Positions 1 to 7,901 of a stretch of 32,932 nucleotides of DNA are shown piece by piece (the first letter of the stretch is position 1; every line of letters begins with the position of its first letter). Below the pieces are notes generated by a model. It saw nothing but the letters and a program-made list of their open reading frames with translations. It had not been told where the DNA came from and did no database searches. The stretch spans positions 1 to 32,932 of the forward strand of contig JAJRQY010000063.1 in assembly GCA_024280015.1 (NCBI GenBank), in the 5' to 3' direction. A program made the translations under genes and the position numbers. This stretch comes from Actinomycetes bacterium. GTDB lineage: Bacteria > Actinomycetota > Acidimicrobiia > Acidimicrobiales > SZUA-35.

Positions 1-1085
1 CAAGCTACCGAGAAGCCGGGAGCCGCGGCGCCCAAGCCCGTAAGGACTGGAATGAACGCCTTGAAGGCTCAACCCAAAAGGCCGAGTGGGACGCGGCCTG
101 GGGCGCCACCGGCCTACAAGACTGGAGCGGAGCTCTTCCGACGTTCGAAGACGGCAAGTCGATTGCTACTCGCGTTGCTTCCCAAACCACACTCACTGCA
201 CTGGCCGACGTTGTGCCTGGACTCATTGGTGGCTCAGCAGATCTGACCGGCAACACAGGAACCAAGCTGGCTGGACTGGGCGTGCAGACCCCCGAGGACC
301 CTGGGGGTCGCCAGATCTACTTCGGGGTTCGCGAGCACGCTATGGCTTCCTCCATGGTTGGCATGGCCCTGCACGGCGGCACAATCCCCCTCGGTGGAAC
401 ATTCCTAGTCTTTGCCGACTACATGCGCCCCGCCGTCCGCTTGGCTGCCCTTTCCCAAGCCAAGTGCATCTTTGTTTGGACCCACGATTCAGTCGGGGTT
501 GGAGAAGACGGACCAACTCATCAGCCGATCGAACAGATCATGAGCCTGCGTGGCATTCCCGGCCTGCGGGTTATCCGGCCAGCCGACGCAACCGAGACCG
601 CAGGCGCATGGAAGCTCGCCATTGAAAGCGATGGCCCAACAGCGCTGATTCTCAGTCGCCAGGGACTTCCTGTCTTGGCCAACTCGAAGATGGAAGAAGT
701 CGCAAACGGGGCCTATGTCCTATCCAACCCAGAAGGAGCATCCATTGCCCTGGTTGGAACCGGCAGCGAGGTTTCCTTATGCCTAGAAGCAGCTGAAGTC
801 CTCGCCGCTGATGGGGTCCAGGTTCGGGTTGTTTCCATGCCCTGTTGGGAAGAATTCGAAGCCCTAGAACTGGAACAGCAAGATGCGATCTTGCCGGTTG
901 ACCTGCCGACGGTCTCGGTGGAAGCAGGCATCACCCTTGGATGGGACCGACACGCCGACCTGCCTGTAGGTATCGATCGCTTTGGAGCCTCGGCTCCCGG
1001 ATCCAAGGTCATGAAAGAACTCGGCATGAGCGTCGAGAACGTCGTCCTGGCCGTGCGGGAACTGCTCGCCGTCAGTACGGACTAG
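1..1085 (+). CDS. tkt: transketolase, C-terminal part (5' end outside window)
   Basis: Thiamine-diphosphate enzyme that moves two-carbon ketol units between sugar phosphates in the non-oxidative pentose phosphate pathway; cytoplasmic. The reading frame is open from base 3 at the window edge, so about 360 C-terminal residues are present against roughly 660-700 for the family. Visible family motifs are GGSADLTGN near 228, REHAM near 330 (its Glu activates the cofactor in characterised transketolases), THDSVGVGEDGPTHQP near 480 (sugar-phosphate-binding His) and LSRQGLP near 651. The C-terminal transketolase domain follows. Transaldolase starts 76 bases downstream on the same strand, so the two probably share a transcript. 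The N-terminal diphosphate-binding domain lies outside the window and cannot be checked. Confidence 0.97.
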   Translation, partial: SYREAGSRGAQARKDWNERLEGSTQKAEWDAAWGATGLQDWSGALPTFEDGKSIATRVASQTTLTALADVVPGLIGGSADLTGNTGTKLAGLGVQTPEDPGGRQIYFGVREHAMASSMVGMALHGGTIPLGGTFLVFADYMRPAVRLAALSQAKCIFVWTHDSVGVGEDGPTHQPIEQIMSLRGIPGLRVIRPADATETAGAWKLAIESDGPTALILSRQGLPVLANSKMEEVANGAYVLSNPEGASIALVGTGSEVSLCLEAAEVLAADGVQVRVVSMPCWEEFEALELEQQDAILPVDLPTVSVEAGITLGWDRHADLPVGIDRFGASAPGSKVMKELGMSVENVVLAVRELLAVSTD

Positions 1086-1161
1086 CGACGCAACTGCGTC
1101 GGACCACAAATCAAGCACTCCCCCAAAAACGCACACCAACCAAGAGCCGGAGAACAAGTCA

Positions 1162-2256
1162 ATGGGAACCCTTCACGACGTATATGACAATGAAGGCCAG
1201 AGCCCCTGGCTCGACAACCTTCGGCGCGGTTGGATGTCCAACGGCGAGTTGCAAGCTTGGCTTGTCCGTGGGGTCCGAGGCCTGACCTCGAATCCGTCTA
1301 TCTTCGCCAAAGCCATGATCGATACCGACGACTATGACGCCGAACTAGCCGAGTTGGTAGCCAAGGGCGTATCGGTCGAAGATGCCTACTGGGAACTGGT
1401 CGTTGGCGATATTCGCCAAGCCATGGCTCTGCTTGACCCAATCCATCAGTCATCTCGTGGTGAAGACGGCTACGTCTCGGTCGAGGTGTCCCCAACCTTG
1501 GCCAATAACGAAGCCGGAACCGTCGCTGCTGGGCGAGAATTGGATGACCGGATTGAGGGCTCGAATCTGTACGTCAAGGTCCCCGCCACCAAGGAAGGGG
1601 TGCCTGCTATCCGGACCCTGGTTAGCGAGGGACGGTCCATTAACGTGACCCTGATTTTCAGCTTGAAGCGCTATCAAGATGTGATGGAGGCCTACCTCGC
1701 TGGTCTCGAGTCTTGTGATCTTGAGGATCTGTCCAGCGTGTCCTCCGTCGCGTCCTTCTTTATCAGCCGCGTCGATGTCAACGTCGATGGCCGGCTCAAC
1801 GAAATTGGAACGGATGAGGCCTTGGCCCTGCGCGGCAAGGCAGCGATTGCGCAAGGCAAACTGGCCTATGAGCTGTTCCAGCAGACCTTTGTTGGTGAAC
1901 GCTGGGACGCGTTGGCAGCAAAGGGAGCCAGGCTGCAGCGGCCCCTCTGGGCTTCCACCTCGACCAAGGACCCGTCCTATCCTGACACCTTGTATGTCGA
2001 CACCCTCATTGGTCCAAACACCGTAAACACCCTGCCCGACGGAACCCTGTTGGCATTCGATGATCATGGGACGGTGGCCCGCACCATTGATGCTGACCTT
2101 GACCAAGCCCACCAGGTCGTCGCAGATCTGCTGGCTCTTGGAATCGACTTGGAAGTCGTTGCCGCTCAGCTCGAAGAAGAAGGGGTAGCCAGCTTTGCCA
2201 AGGCCTTTGAGGATGTTCTCGCCACGTTGGCAGGCCGGGCTGACGAAATGAAGTAG
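1162..2256 (+). CDS. tal: transaldolase
   Basis: Transfers a dihydroxyacetone unit from sedoheptulose-7-phosphate to glyceraldehyde-3-phosphate in the pentose phosphate pathway. The protein is 364 residues, the usual length for the longer actinobacterial/cyanobacterial transaldolases. Motifs seen are GLTSNPSIF near residue 33, LYVKVPATKEG whose Lys (residue 139) is the expected Schiff-base lysine, SINVTLIFSL, and SSVASFFISRVDVNVD. The ATG at 1162 has a GGAG Shine-Dalgarno site at 1149-1152, nine bases upstream, which supports this start. It follows transketolase by 76 bases and is probably co-transcribed with it. A weak stem-loop may follow the stop, but I would not call it a terminator. Confidence 0.97.
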   Translation: MGTLHDVYDNEGQSPWLDNLRRGWMSNGELQAWLVRGVRGLTSNPSIFAKAMIDTDDYDAELAELVAKGVSVEDAYWELVVGDIRQAMALLDPIHQSSRGEDGYVSVEVSPTLANNEAGTVAAGRELDDRIEGSNLYVKVPATKEGVPAIRTLVSEGRSINVTLIFSLKRYQDVMEAYLAGLESCDLEDLSSVSSVASFFISRVDVNVDGRLNEIGTDEALALRGKAAIAQGKLAYELFQQTFVGERWDALAAKGARLQRPLWASTSTKDPSYPDTLYVDTLIGPNTVNTLPDGTLLAFDDHGTVARTIDADLDQAHQVVADLLALGIDLEVVAAQLEEEGVASFAKAFEDVLATLAGRADEMK

Positions 2257-2355
2257 GCGGCTGCATCCTATTTTCGATGCCGACTGGACAAGGTACGCGC
2301 CTCGGGCGTGTGGGTTGTATGGCGACTATTGTCCATGTCATTCAGACACCACTAT

Positions 2356-2372
2356 CGCGCCAACGCAACGTG
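2356..2372 (+). promoter_or_regulatory. candidate ECF-type promoter/operator motif upstream of the sigma gene
   Basis: CGCGCC (2356-2361) followed by ACGTG (2368-2372), 15 bases before the ATG of the sigma factor. A closely similar block, CGCGCC at 3852-3857 and ACGTG at 3863-3867, precedes the secreted-protein gene at 3877. ECF sigma factors often drive their own gene and a few targets from shared promoters, so this could be that element. No convincing -35 partner was found, and two short matches in a GC-rich genome can be chance. Confidence 0.3.
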
Positions 2373-2387
2373 CTGCCTGTCGCATCG

Positions 2388-2888
2388 ATGACGACCAACT
2401 TTGACGATTTCTTTCGGGAGGAGTTTCCTCAAATGGTGGCCCTCGCCCGGGTCGTCTGCGGCGACCTTGCGGTGGCCGAGGACCTTGCCCAAGAAGCAAT
2501 GTCGAAGGCCCATCAGAACTGGGAGCGTGTTTCTTGTTACGACAAGCCTGGGGCCTGGCTTCGTCGAGTAACAATCAACCTGGCTATCTCCCGTCGTCGC
2601 CGGTTTGGTCGCGAACTCACTCTCTTGCAGCGCATGTCCTCCGATAGAGGAACCAGAAGCAACACCCCGGACCTTGCTGCGGAGGTTGCCGAAGCCGATT
2701 CGGACGTCTGGGATGCAGTCCGGGTCCTCCCTCCCAAGCAACGGGCGGTCATTGCCCTCTTCTATCAAGAGGATCTCTCAACCCGAGACATAGCGGAAAT
2801 TCTTGGCTGCTCTGTGTCGACGGCTACTTCCCATCTGTCCCAAGCACGATCCCGGTTAGCTACCATTCTGAACGAAGGTGCGACATGA
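2388..2888 (+). CDS. ECF-family RNA polymerase sigma factor
   Basis: Alternative sigma factor of the extracytoplasmic-function group, directing RNA polymerase to a small set of promoters. From the ATG at 2388 it is 166 residues, normal for the group. Sigma region 2 spans about residues 10-75 (DLAQEAMSKAHQNWERV, then PGAWLRRVTINLA). Region 4 spans about 110-160 (LPPKQRAVIALFYQEDLS, then the helix-turn-helix TRDIAEILGCSVSTATSHLS). The frame is open to 2277, and a further ATG exists at 2319, but the 2388 start places region 2 at the usual distance from the N-terminus. None of the starts has a strong Shine-Dalgarno site. The stop overlaps the next ATG as ATGA, the classic arrangement for a sigma factor and its membrane partner. 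Confidence 0.93.
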   Translation: MTTNFDDFFREEFPQMVALARVVCGDLAVAEDLAQEAMSKAHQNWERVSCYDKPGAWLRRVTINLAISRRRRFGRELTLLQRMSSDRGTRSNTPDLAAEVAEADSDVWDAVRVLPPKQRAVIALFYQEDLSTRDIAEILGCSVSTATSHLSQARSRLATILNEGAT

Positions 2889-3823
2889 GTGAGCCAGGCC
2901 AGGATCTCGATGATCGGTTGAGACGAGCGCACCAGCGACAACTGACACAAACCCGACGCCAGCTTGAGGATGTTCGGTTCCGATCTCAGCCAACAACGCC
3001 GGCCCTGGGGCACCGAATCCTGGCTGCCGCAGCTGTCCTTGTTGTCTTAGGTGCTGGCACGCTCGCCGTCCTTCGCTTCCGATCTGACGACACCTCAAAC
3101 ATTGCTGCTACCGGTGATCCCAGCCCTATCTCTGGATCGGTCAACACCAGGGTCCCAACCCTCCAAGACAGCCAGTCATCGACGACTTACTCCAGCCCAA
3201 AGTCGACTGCGCTAACCTCAGACCCAGCGGCCCTGCCAGTATCGGATGGAGCCAGCGTCGACACTGAACCCGTCGGCTCCGAACCTGTCGATACCGAACC
3301 AACTTCTACCCCGACGGTGACTGCAGGCAGTCCTACCACGACCGGCCCCATTCCATCAGGGAGCGACACGCCCGCACCTACGGTCCCCGCCATTGCTCAC
3401 GGTGTGACCAATACGGTGTGCCCAAGCGGCCGACGGGCCGAGCTTGAACGGGCGACCCTGTCCTATGTTGGTTCGAACGAGGGCTGGGGTCGACTGGATG
3501 ATCTGGTTGATGAGCAAGACGGACCGCACTATTTCGAAACCTGGGAGCCCGGCTACCCCAACAGCGTCGGCGTCCTTGTCCAGTTGGAACAGCCGGTCCT
3601 GGCAACCGAGATTCGGATTGCTCAAGATCCGTTCGCTCCGGTTGCTGGCATCATCGTTGTTGATGCCCTTGACCAACAATTTGCCCTCCAGTTGGAAGGC
3701 ATGGGTGGCTGGGTCACCGCGGAGTTCACTCCCCAGGTGCTTGGGAGCTTCACCATCACCCGATCCGAGCGACTCAGCAATGTGATGGAGGTACTGGTTT
3801 GCGTTGATCCAGGCACTGGCTAG
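2885..3823 (+). CDS. single-pass membrane protein, probable anti-sigma/sensor partner of the ECF sigma factor
   Basis: 312 residues. A charged cytoplasmic stretch (1-42) is followed by one membrane helix (about 43-64), a Thr/Ser/Pro/Glu-rich linker (about 66-170, with VDTEP and GSEP repeats) and a folded extracytoplasmic domain (about 175-312) bounded by Cys179 and Cys306, which could form a disulfide. The outer domain (RLDDLVDE, then VGVLVQLEQPVLATEIRIAQ) resembles the beta-sandwich of F5/8C or galactose-binding-like domains; this is by eye only. It overlaps the sigma gene by ATGA, so the two are translationally coupled. Topology and position fit an anti-sigma factor, but the short N-terminus has no recognisable zinc anti-sigma motif (HxxxCxxC). 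It might instead be a sensor or a target gene. Confidence 0.75.
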   Translation: MSEPGQDLDDRLRRAHQRQLTQTRRQLEDVRFRSQPTTPALGHRILAAAAVLVVLGAGTLAVLRFRSDDTSNIAATGDPSPISGSVNTRVPTLQDSQSSTTYSSPKSTALTSDPAALPVSDGASVDTEPVGSEPVDTEPTSTPTVTAGSPTTTGPIPSGSDTPAPTVPAIAHGVTNTVCPSGRRAELERATLSYVGSNEGWGRLDDLVDEQDGPHYFETWEPGYPNSVGVLVQLEQPVLATEIRIAQDPFAPVAGIIVVDALDQQFALQLEGMGGWVTAEFTPQVLGSFTITRSERLSNVMEVLVCVDPGTG

Positions 3824-3851
3824 AGGAATGTGCTCCGTCTCTGGACATTTT

Positions 3852-3867
3852 CGCGCCAGGCGACGTG
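3852..3867 (+). promoter_or_regulatory. second copy of the candidate ECF promoter motif
   Basis: CGCGCC at 3852-3857 and ACGTG at 3863-3867, nine bases before the ATG at 3877. It parallels 2356-2372 upstream of the sigma gene, with one base less between the halves. If real, it would place the secreted F5/8C-domain protein under the neighbouring ECF sigma factor. Confidence 0.28.
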
Positions 3868-3876
3868 TGAGTAGAT

Positions 3877-6024
3877 ATGCCTACTCCAAGAATCACAAAC
3901 TGGTCCGACGCCTCAGCCCGTCCTAAGCAAACCTACCGCCGTCGTGAACGCACCAAGAAGCGTCCGTGGACACGAGTGGTTGGCGTGATGGCCGGGGCCG
4001 CAACCCTTGCCGCAACGCTCGGCACCGGCATAGGCCCAGGTTCCGTTGAACCAGCGAGTGCTCAGCAACCAACCCCGCTCTCGGGAGTAACGGTCAGCAA
4101 CGTGAGCCACTCGATTCACGCCGATCGTTTGATTGATGGAGTGCTTGGAACAACAAATGCCGTGAGCTGGGAGAACACCAACCCGTGGGCCTCAACGAGC
4201 TATCCAATGACCGCGGTCTTTGACCTCGGAGCCAGCTACGACTTGGACAGTCTGGAATACTTCGTTGGCAACCTCACCATTGGTCGGGAACGAATCGTGT
4301 TCGAGGGCTCAACGGAGGTTTCCGGTAACGCATTCACCCCATTGGTCGAGGTTTCATCCGGTCACCAGTGGAACCAATGGCACGACGTCAGCGCTACTGC
4401 GACATCAATACGACGGGTACGAGTCAGTTTCTCCGACCGGTATGACCGATTCAACGTCTCCGAGGTGCATTTCTTTGGGGAACTCTCCGATGATGGCACC
4501 GGAGGTGGCGGAGGCACCACAAGCGGCGACATGCCCCAGCCTGCTCCTCCGGGGCCTGGCATCGTCCGGAGCACAGGCTTTGGCAACTTCCCCCGCGCAC
4601 ATTTGACGTCAAGCTGTGTTGAGCTCCACAACAGGTACTGGGTGCAAGGCCCCGGCGCAGGAATCAACCCAAATCCATCTGCGTCAGAGAACAAGGCCTA
4701 TCACACCTGGCACCCAGCAATCACCGCTCATCCAGACACCCATGAGTCCTGCGACTTTGGCCATGAACACGGCACAAACCCTCAGCACGCTCCAAGTGAA
4801 GTATTTGAGCTGTCTGGGGGCTGGCCAGCTTTTGGCTATGCAGCTGATGTTGCCAATGGACACCGCCACGAAGACCATGTAGGTCACAAGGTATCGGTGG
4901 CCCACTTCCGGGCATCAATCGGGAACGCTGCTGGACCTCTGGACGGAGCCGATCCGGGGCCCATCGACGGTGCCCTTTACGACGCAGGCTTCGAGTGTGA
5001 TTGGCTTTCCAAGATCCATCAGGGGTCATACTCACTCGACGCGTTCGCCAATCACCTGCACGAGTATTTCCTCACCTTACGATGCTTGGACGGTTTGAAT
5101 TCCCAAGGAATGATGGACGGACAAACCGTTGGCACCGAGCTTTCGGTAAAGGTCATGTATACCTATGGAAGGCCCAATGAGTTCAACGAGATGAACTGTT
5201 CCGGTGGGGCCACATTCCCCACATCTGTCTTGACCGGTCCAGAGGGTCAGAGTGTCATGCAAGCCCACCAGCTTTTGCCCCTTGGGAACAACACTCCCAA
5301 CAACCGAGAGTTTGTCTGTTCCAACGGTGTGGAATGGCAAACCGTTGAGCAAGTTTCCCAGGTCGATCTGTGGACCCAACTGATCAAAATCAACCGGCCG
5401 GACGGCCATTCAGCTGTGATGCTTCAGCCGTACTACATCGTCAAGAACCCAGCCCGAATTATTGAAGGCTTTGACGCGTCGACCGGTCCCAATCAGGTGA
5501 TACGAACCATCGACATCTGCTATGGCCAGGACGGTAGTTCGCTTGACCGCCCATTCTGTGAGGGGTCTCCAGAAACCAAACCAGGATGGAAGAGTTCTGA
5601 CTCACCCTTCAACGGAACCTTCAGGGCCATCAACTTCAAGTCTGCTCCGGTCACCAATGCCGGTGGGCCAGCGAGGTTCTGCACCACGGCGTTCGGATTC
5701 TCCGCTTCCAGTGGCGGAAACCAGGCTGGCGACACTTGTGGTCCCGGCCAGATCCTGCAAACCGTGACGCCATTCGACAACAACTGGAACAATAGTCAGT
5801 ACAGCTACGGCGGCCACGGTGGCAATGTGCAGGGCTCGATCTGGGCGAAGGCGCCAAACGGCGACTACTTCGCTTCCCCGCTACTTCCAGCCGCAATCCA
5901 GCCCGCTGGTGGTGGTGCCTATGACCCCAGCGGCCTTGGTTTTGAGTTCATCGTCGACAATCGGTGGCCAGACGACGACCTCGACGGTGTACCGGATGGT
6001 GCACACATCAGAGGAGAAAACTAA
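3877..6024 (+). CDS. large secreted protein with F5/8C-like domain and unrecognised His/Cys-rich domain
   Basis: 715 residues. A basic N-terminus (RRRERTKKRP, 21-30) is followed by a hydrophobic export segment (about 33-56) and a likely signal cleavage after ASA (residue 62). Residues about 68-202 look like an F5/8 type C (discoidin) carbohydrate-binding beta-sandwich: RLIDGVLG, then MTAVFDLGASYDLDSLEYFVG, ending EVHFFGEL. A Gly-rich linker (209-213) leads to a roughly 490-residue domain I do not recognise. That domain is rich in His, Cys and Trp (HTWHP, THESCDFGHEHG near 289-299, HRHEDHVGHK), suggesting metal binding, and may be catalytic. The C-terminus carries DDDLDGVPDG, resembling a calcium-binding thrombospondin type-3 motif. 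It follows the sigma/membrane pair by 53 bases. Function unknown; a surface glycan-binding or glycan-processing role is an inference. Confidence 0.85.
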   Translation: MPTPRITNWSDASARPKQTYRRRERTKKRPWTRVVGVMAGAATLAATLGTGIGPGSVEPASAQQPTPLSGVTVSNVSHSIHADRLIDGVLGTTNAVSWENTNPWASTSYPMTAVFDLGASYDLDSLEYFVGNLTIGRERIVFEGSTEVSGNAFTPLVEVSSGHQWNQWHDVSATATSIRRVRVSFSDRYDRFNVSEVHFFGELSDDGTGGGGGTTSGDMPQPAPPGPGIVRSTGFGNFPRAHLTSSCVELHNRYWVQGPGAGINPNPSASENKAYHTWHPAITAHPDTHESCDFGHEHGTNPQHAPSEVFELSGGWPAFGYAADVANGHRHEDHVGHKVSVAHFRASIGNAAGPLDGADPGPIDGALYDAGFECDWLSKIHQGSYSLDAFANHLHEYFLTLRCLDGLNSQGMMDGQTVGTELSVKVMYTYGRPNEFNEMNCSGGATFPTSVLTGPEGQSVMQAHQLLPLGNNTPNNREFVCSNGVEWQTVEQVSQVDLWTQLIKINRPDGHSAVMLQPYYIVKNPARIIEGFDASTGPNQVIRTIDICYGQDGSSLDRPFCEGSPETKPGWKSSDSPFNGTFRAINFKSAPVTNAGGPARFCTTAFGFSASSGGNQAGDTCGPGQILQTVTPFDNNWNNSQYSYGGHGGNVQGSIWAKAPNGDYFASPLLPAAIQPAGGGAYDPSGLGFEFIVDNRWPDDDLDGVPDGAHIRGEN

Positions 6025-6040
6025 AGACAGGGTCCATGGT

Positions 6041-6080
6041 CCGGATCTGGTTTGACGTTCAGGCACTCAACCAGATCCGG
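6041..6080. terminator. 12-bp perfect inverted repeat, possible transcription terminator
   Basis: CCGGATCTGGTT (6041-6052) and AACCAGATCCGG (6069-6080) are perfect inverted copies separated by 16 bases. The position, 17 bases after the stop at 6024 and before a new signal-peptide gene at 6207, fits a terminator. There is no T-tract after it, so a protein-binding palindrome is an alternative. Confidence 0.55.
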
Positions 6081-6206
6081 TGGGCCTCAATCCGCCTGGT
6101 TTCGGCCGAAGAACTCAAGGGAAGCGGCCTATCAGCCGATGGTGTGGATAGGTTGCGGTGTTGCCGACATGACGCGGTAACAGGAGTCTTCTGGAGGGAA
6201 GTATCG

Positions 6207-7370
6207 ATGCTTAGGAACTGGCGCCGTACTGGGGCGGCAATAGCCATTGGAGTTTGTGGAGCGATCTTGGCTTCAACAAGTCCCGCAATCGCCCAGGACG
6301 GTGACGACACAATCGACCTCCAGCCGATTCCTCGGGATCAGATTGTCGGCCCATTCAAGATCGACGATGGGTCATATCAAGGAGCGATCACCCAATCGTT
6401 CGTTTCATTCCTTTCCAATTCTGGCGTCACCCTACGAATGCATCGCGATGCTGCGGGACAGGCCAGCTTCACCGTTCAGGATGAAGAATTGGTCGGAGAC
6501 TGGGCCATGTCCGGAAGCGGTGGTCTAACAGTCGTCGGCTATCCCGGCCTCGCCGAAGCGGACTCCGTTGATGATATGTCGGGCAGCCTGAGCGGATCGT
6601 TTCCATACACGGTGGCCGGTCACTTCGCCAGTGATGTGACGGCCACGGCCAATGCAGCAGCAGTCGGTGGCCCCAACATCTCTGCGACCGATACCGGCAG
6701 TGACTCGGTGGACCTGAGTTTTCAATTCACCGAGAGTGTGCAGATTTGCGGCCAGGTCCAAGCCAACTGGGACCAGGCATTTTATGACTGGCAGGCAGGT
6801 TTTGGATGGGACCCTCATGTCAAGACCCAGCTCGTTGTCTTCCCCGAAACTGACGGTGGAGAAATACAAACAAGAATTGCTGACCTGGTCGAGTACGCCA
6901 CCTTCACCGCCAATCAGATGAGTGATCCCAATGCAGGTCTGGTCTTCATGGTCGATGTGATGCTGCAGGCTGAGCAGTTGATGTCTGATATCGATTCCTA
7001 TCCTGACACCTGTCCCCTTGATCCCGCGTTCCTTCGAGTCGTCAACCAGATTGTTCGCGACATGATGAACTCCTTGCTTGATCATTGGGACGAGCAAGAC
7101 GAGAGTATTCGCCCCCTCTTGCTACGGAAGGTGGTCGAAGTCGGACTCCGAGGAGGGATTCTCGGAAGTGGTTCAGTCGACCCACAAGCGGCCCAGTACC
7201 TGGAAGACAAGATCACCACTCTCTTACAGGAAGCCTACGACGAGCAAGTGAACGGAGACTTTGATGAGGAAGAACTTCGGCAGGCCTTGGTCCTAGCAAA
7301 CATGCTTGGCTACGATCTCGACCCCGACATCTCCAATGAAGACCTTTGCTTAGCCCTGGGAGGATGCTGA
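6207..7370 (+). CDS. secreted protein of unknown function
   Basis: 387 residues from the ATG at 6207, which has GGAGGG at 6193-6198 eight bases upstream; the frame is open further upstream, but that part overlaps the previous gene and has no such site. A signal peptide is clear: basic NWRR, a hydrophobic stretch, and cleavage near SPAIAQ (about residue 28). Residues about 30-160 look beta-rich with Gly/Ser/Thr. The C-terminal half (about 190-387) is mostly alpha-helical and acidic. Four cysteines (QICGQ, DTCPLD, LCLALGGC) could form disulfides outside the cell. I do not recognise the family. Its stop and the next start share one base (TGATG), so it is coupled to the lipoprotein that follows. 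Confidence 0.85.
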   Translation: MLRNWRRTGAAIAIGVCGAILASTSPAIAQDGDDTIDLQPIPRDQIVGPFKIDDGSYQGAITQSFVSFLSNSGVTLRMHRDAAGQASFTVQDEELVGDWAMSGSGGLTVVGYPGLAEADSVDDMSGSLSGSFPYTVAGHFASDVTATANAAAVGGPNISATDTGSDSVDLSFQFTESVQICGQVQANWDQAFYDWQAGFGWDPHVKTQLVVFPETDGGEIQTRIADLVEYATFTANQMSDPNAGLVFMVDVMLQAEQLMSDIDSYPDTCPLDPAFLRVVNQIVRDMMNSLLDHWDEQDESIRPLLLRKVVEVGLRGGILGSGSVDPQAAQYLEDKITTLLQEAYDEQVNGDFDEEELRQALVLANMLGYDLDPDISNEDLCLALGGC

Positions 7371-7873
7371 TGTTGAAGAAGCTGATCCTTCCTCTGGCCC
7401 TGGTCTTGGCCCTGCTAACGACGGCATGTTCTGGAAGTAGCACCGGAGCCGCTTCAACCGACGGAGAGAACTCATCTTCCTCGGTAAACTCCGACTCCGA
7501 GGACGCTTCCACGGAGACAGAAGATACAACCACAACGACAGTCGCTGACATACAGGACGAGCCTGGACTTCCCATGGCTAACGGCGTGGACATTGAACAG
7601 ATGACCGACAAGCGTGGTGGTGGTCCTCGCCCCATGCTGGCGTGGACAGCAGTCCCTGGTAGCGACTCCTACACCGTGGTTGTCTACGACGCTGAGGGGT
7701 CACCGTGGTGGTCATGGTCTGGTCCCGGTACCGAGGTCGTGATTGGCGGTGTCGAGACCGACACCGAAATTGGTGGCCCTAGAGCCGATGCCGGAGTTCG
7801 ATGGATCGTGATGGCCTTTGATGCGGACGGAAACATGATTGGCACCAGCGCCAAACGCAGTATCGAGCCCTAG
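7370..7873 (+). CDS. lipoprotein, unknown function
   Basis: 167 residues from the ATG at 7370, preceded by GGGAGG at 7358-7363. The N-terminus MLKKLILPLALVLALLTTAC is a lipoprotein signal with a lipobox ending LTTAC, so Cys20 should be lipidated. A Ser/Thr/Glu-rich tether (about 21-60) leads to a compact C-terminal domain (about 75-165: AWTAVPGSDSYTVVVYDAEG, then RWIVMAFDADGN), whose pattern resembles a fibronectin type III-like beta-sandwich. The start overlaps the stop of the upstream secreted protein by one base, so the two are probably made together and may act together at the cell surface. Function unknown. Confidence 0.85.
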   Translation: MLKKLILPLALVLALLTTACSGSSTGAASTDGENSSSSVNSDSEDASTETEDTTTTTVADIQDEPGLPMANGVDIEQMTDKRGGGPRPMLAWTAVPGSDSYTVVVYDAEGSPWWSWSGPGTEVVIGGVETDTEIGGPRADAGVRWIVMAFDADGNMIGTSAKRSIEP

Positions 7874-7892
7874 CTCCAAGCGACTTGGAGTT
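7872..7892. terminator. hairpin terminator between convergent genes
   Basis: CTCCAAG (7874-7880), loop CGA, CTTGGAG (7884-7890), extended by A-T and G-T pairs to 7872-7892 and followed by a pyrimidine-rich run with several T. It lies between the lipoprotein gene (plus) and the epimerase gene (minus) and could serve either side. The T-tract is imperfect. Confidence 0.6.
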
Positions 7893-7901
7893 CTGTTCGA
7901 T

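Noticed and set aside
1450-2112. 220-codon open frame on the minus strand
   Set aside because: Antisense to transaldolase, with no recognisable protein features; a shadow of codon bias.
2262-2280. Weak stem-loop after transaldolase (GCATC/GATGC)
   Set aside because: Only five paired bases with no T-tract; not enough to call a terminator.
3877-6024. DUF1996 assignment for the large secreted protein
   Set aside because: The general His-rich secreted character is similar, but the expected DUF1996 sequence blocks are not visible.
5964-6206. Upstream extension of the secreted-protein frame at 6207
   Set aside because: It overlaps the end of the 3877 gene, while the ATG at 6207 has a good Shine-Dalgarno site directly followed by a signal peptide.
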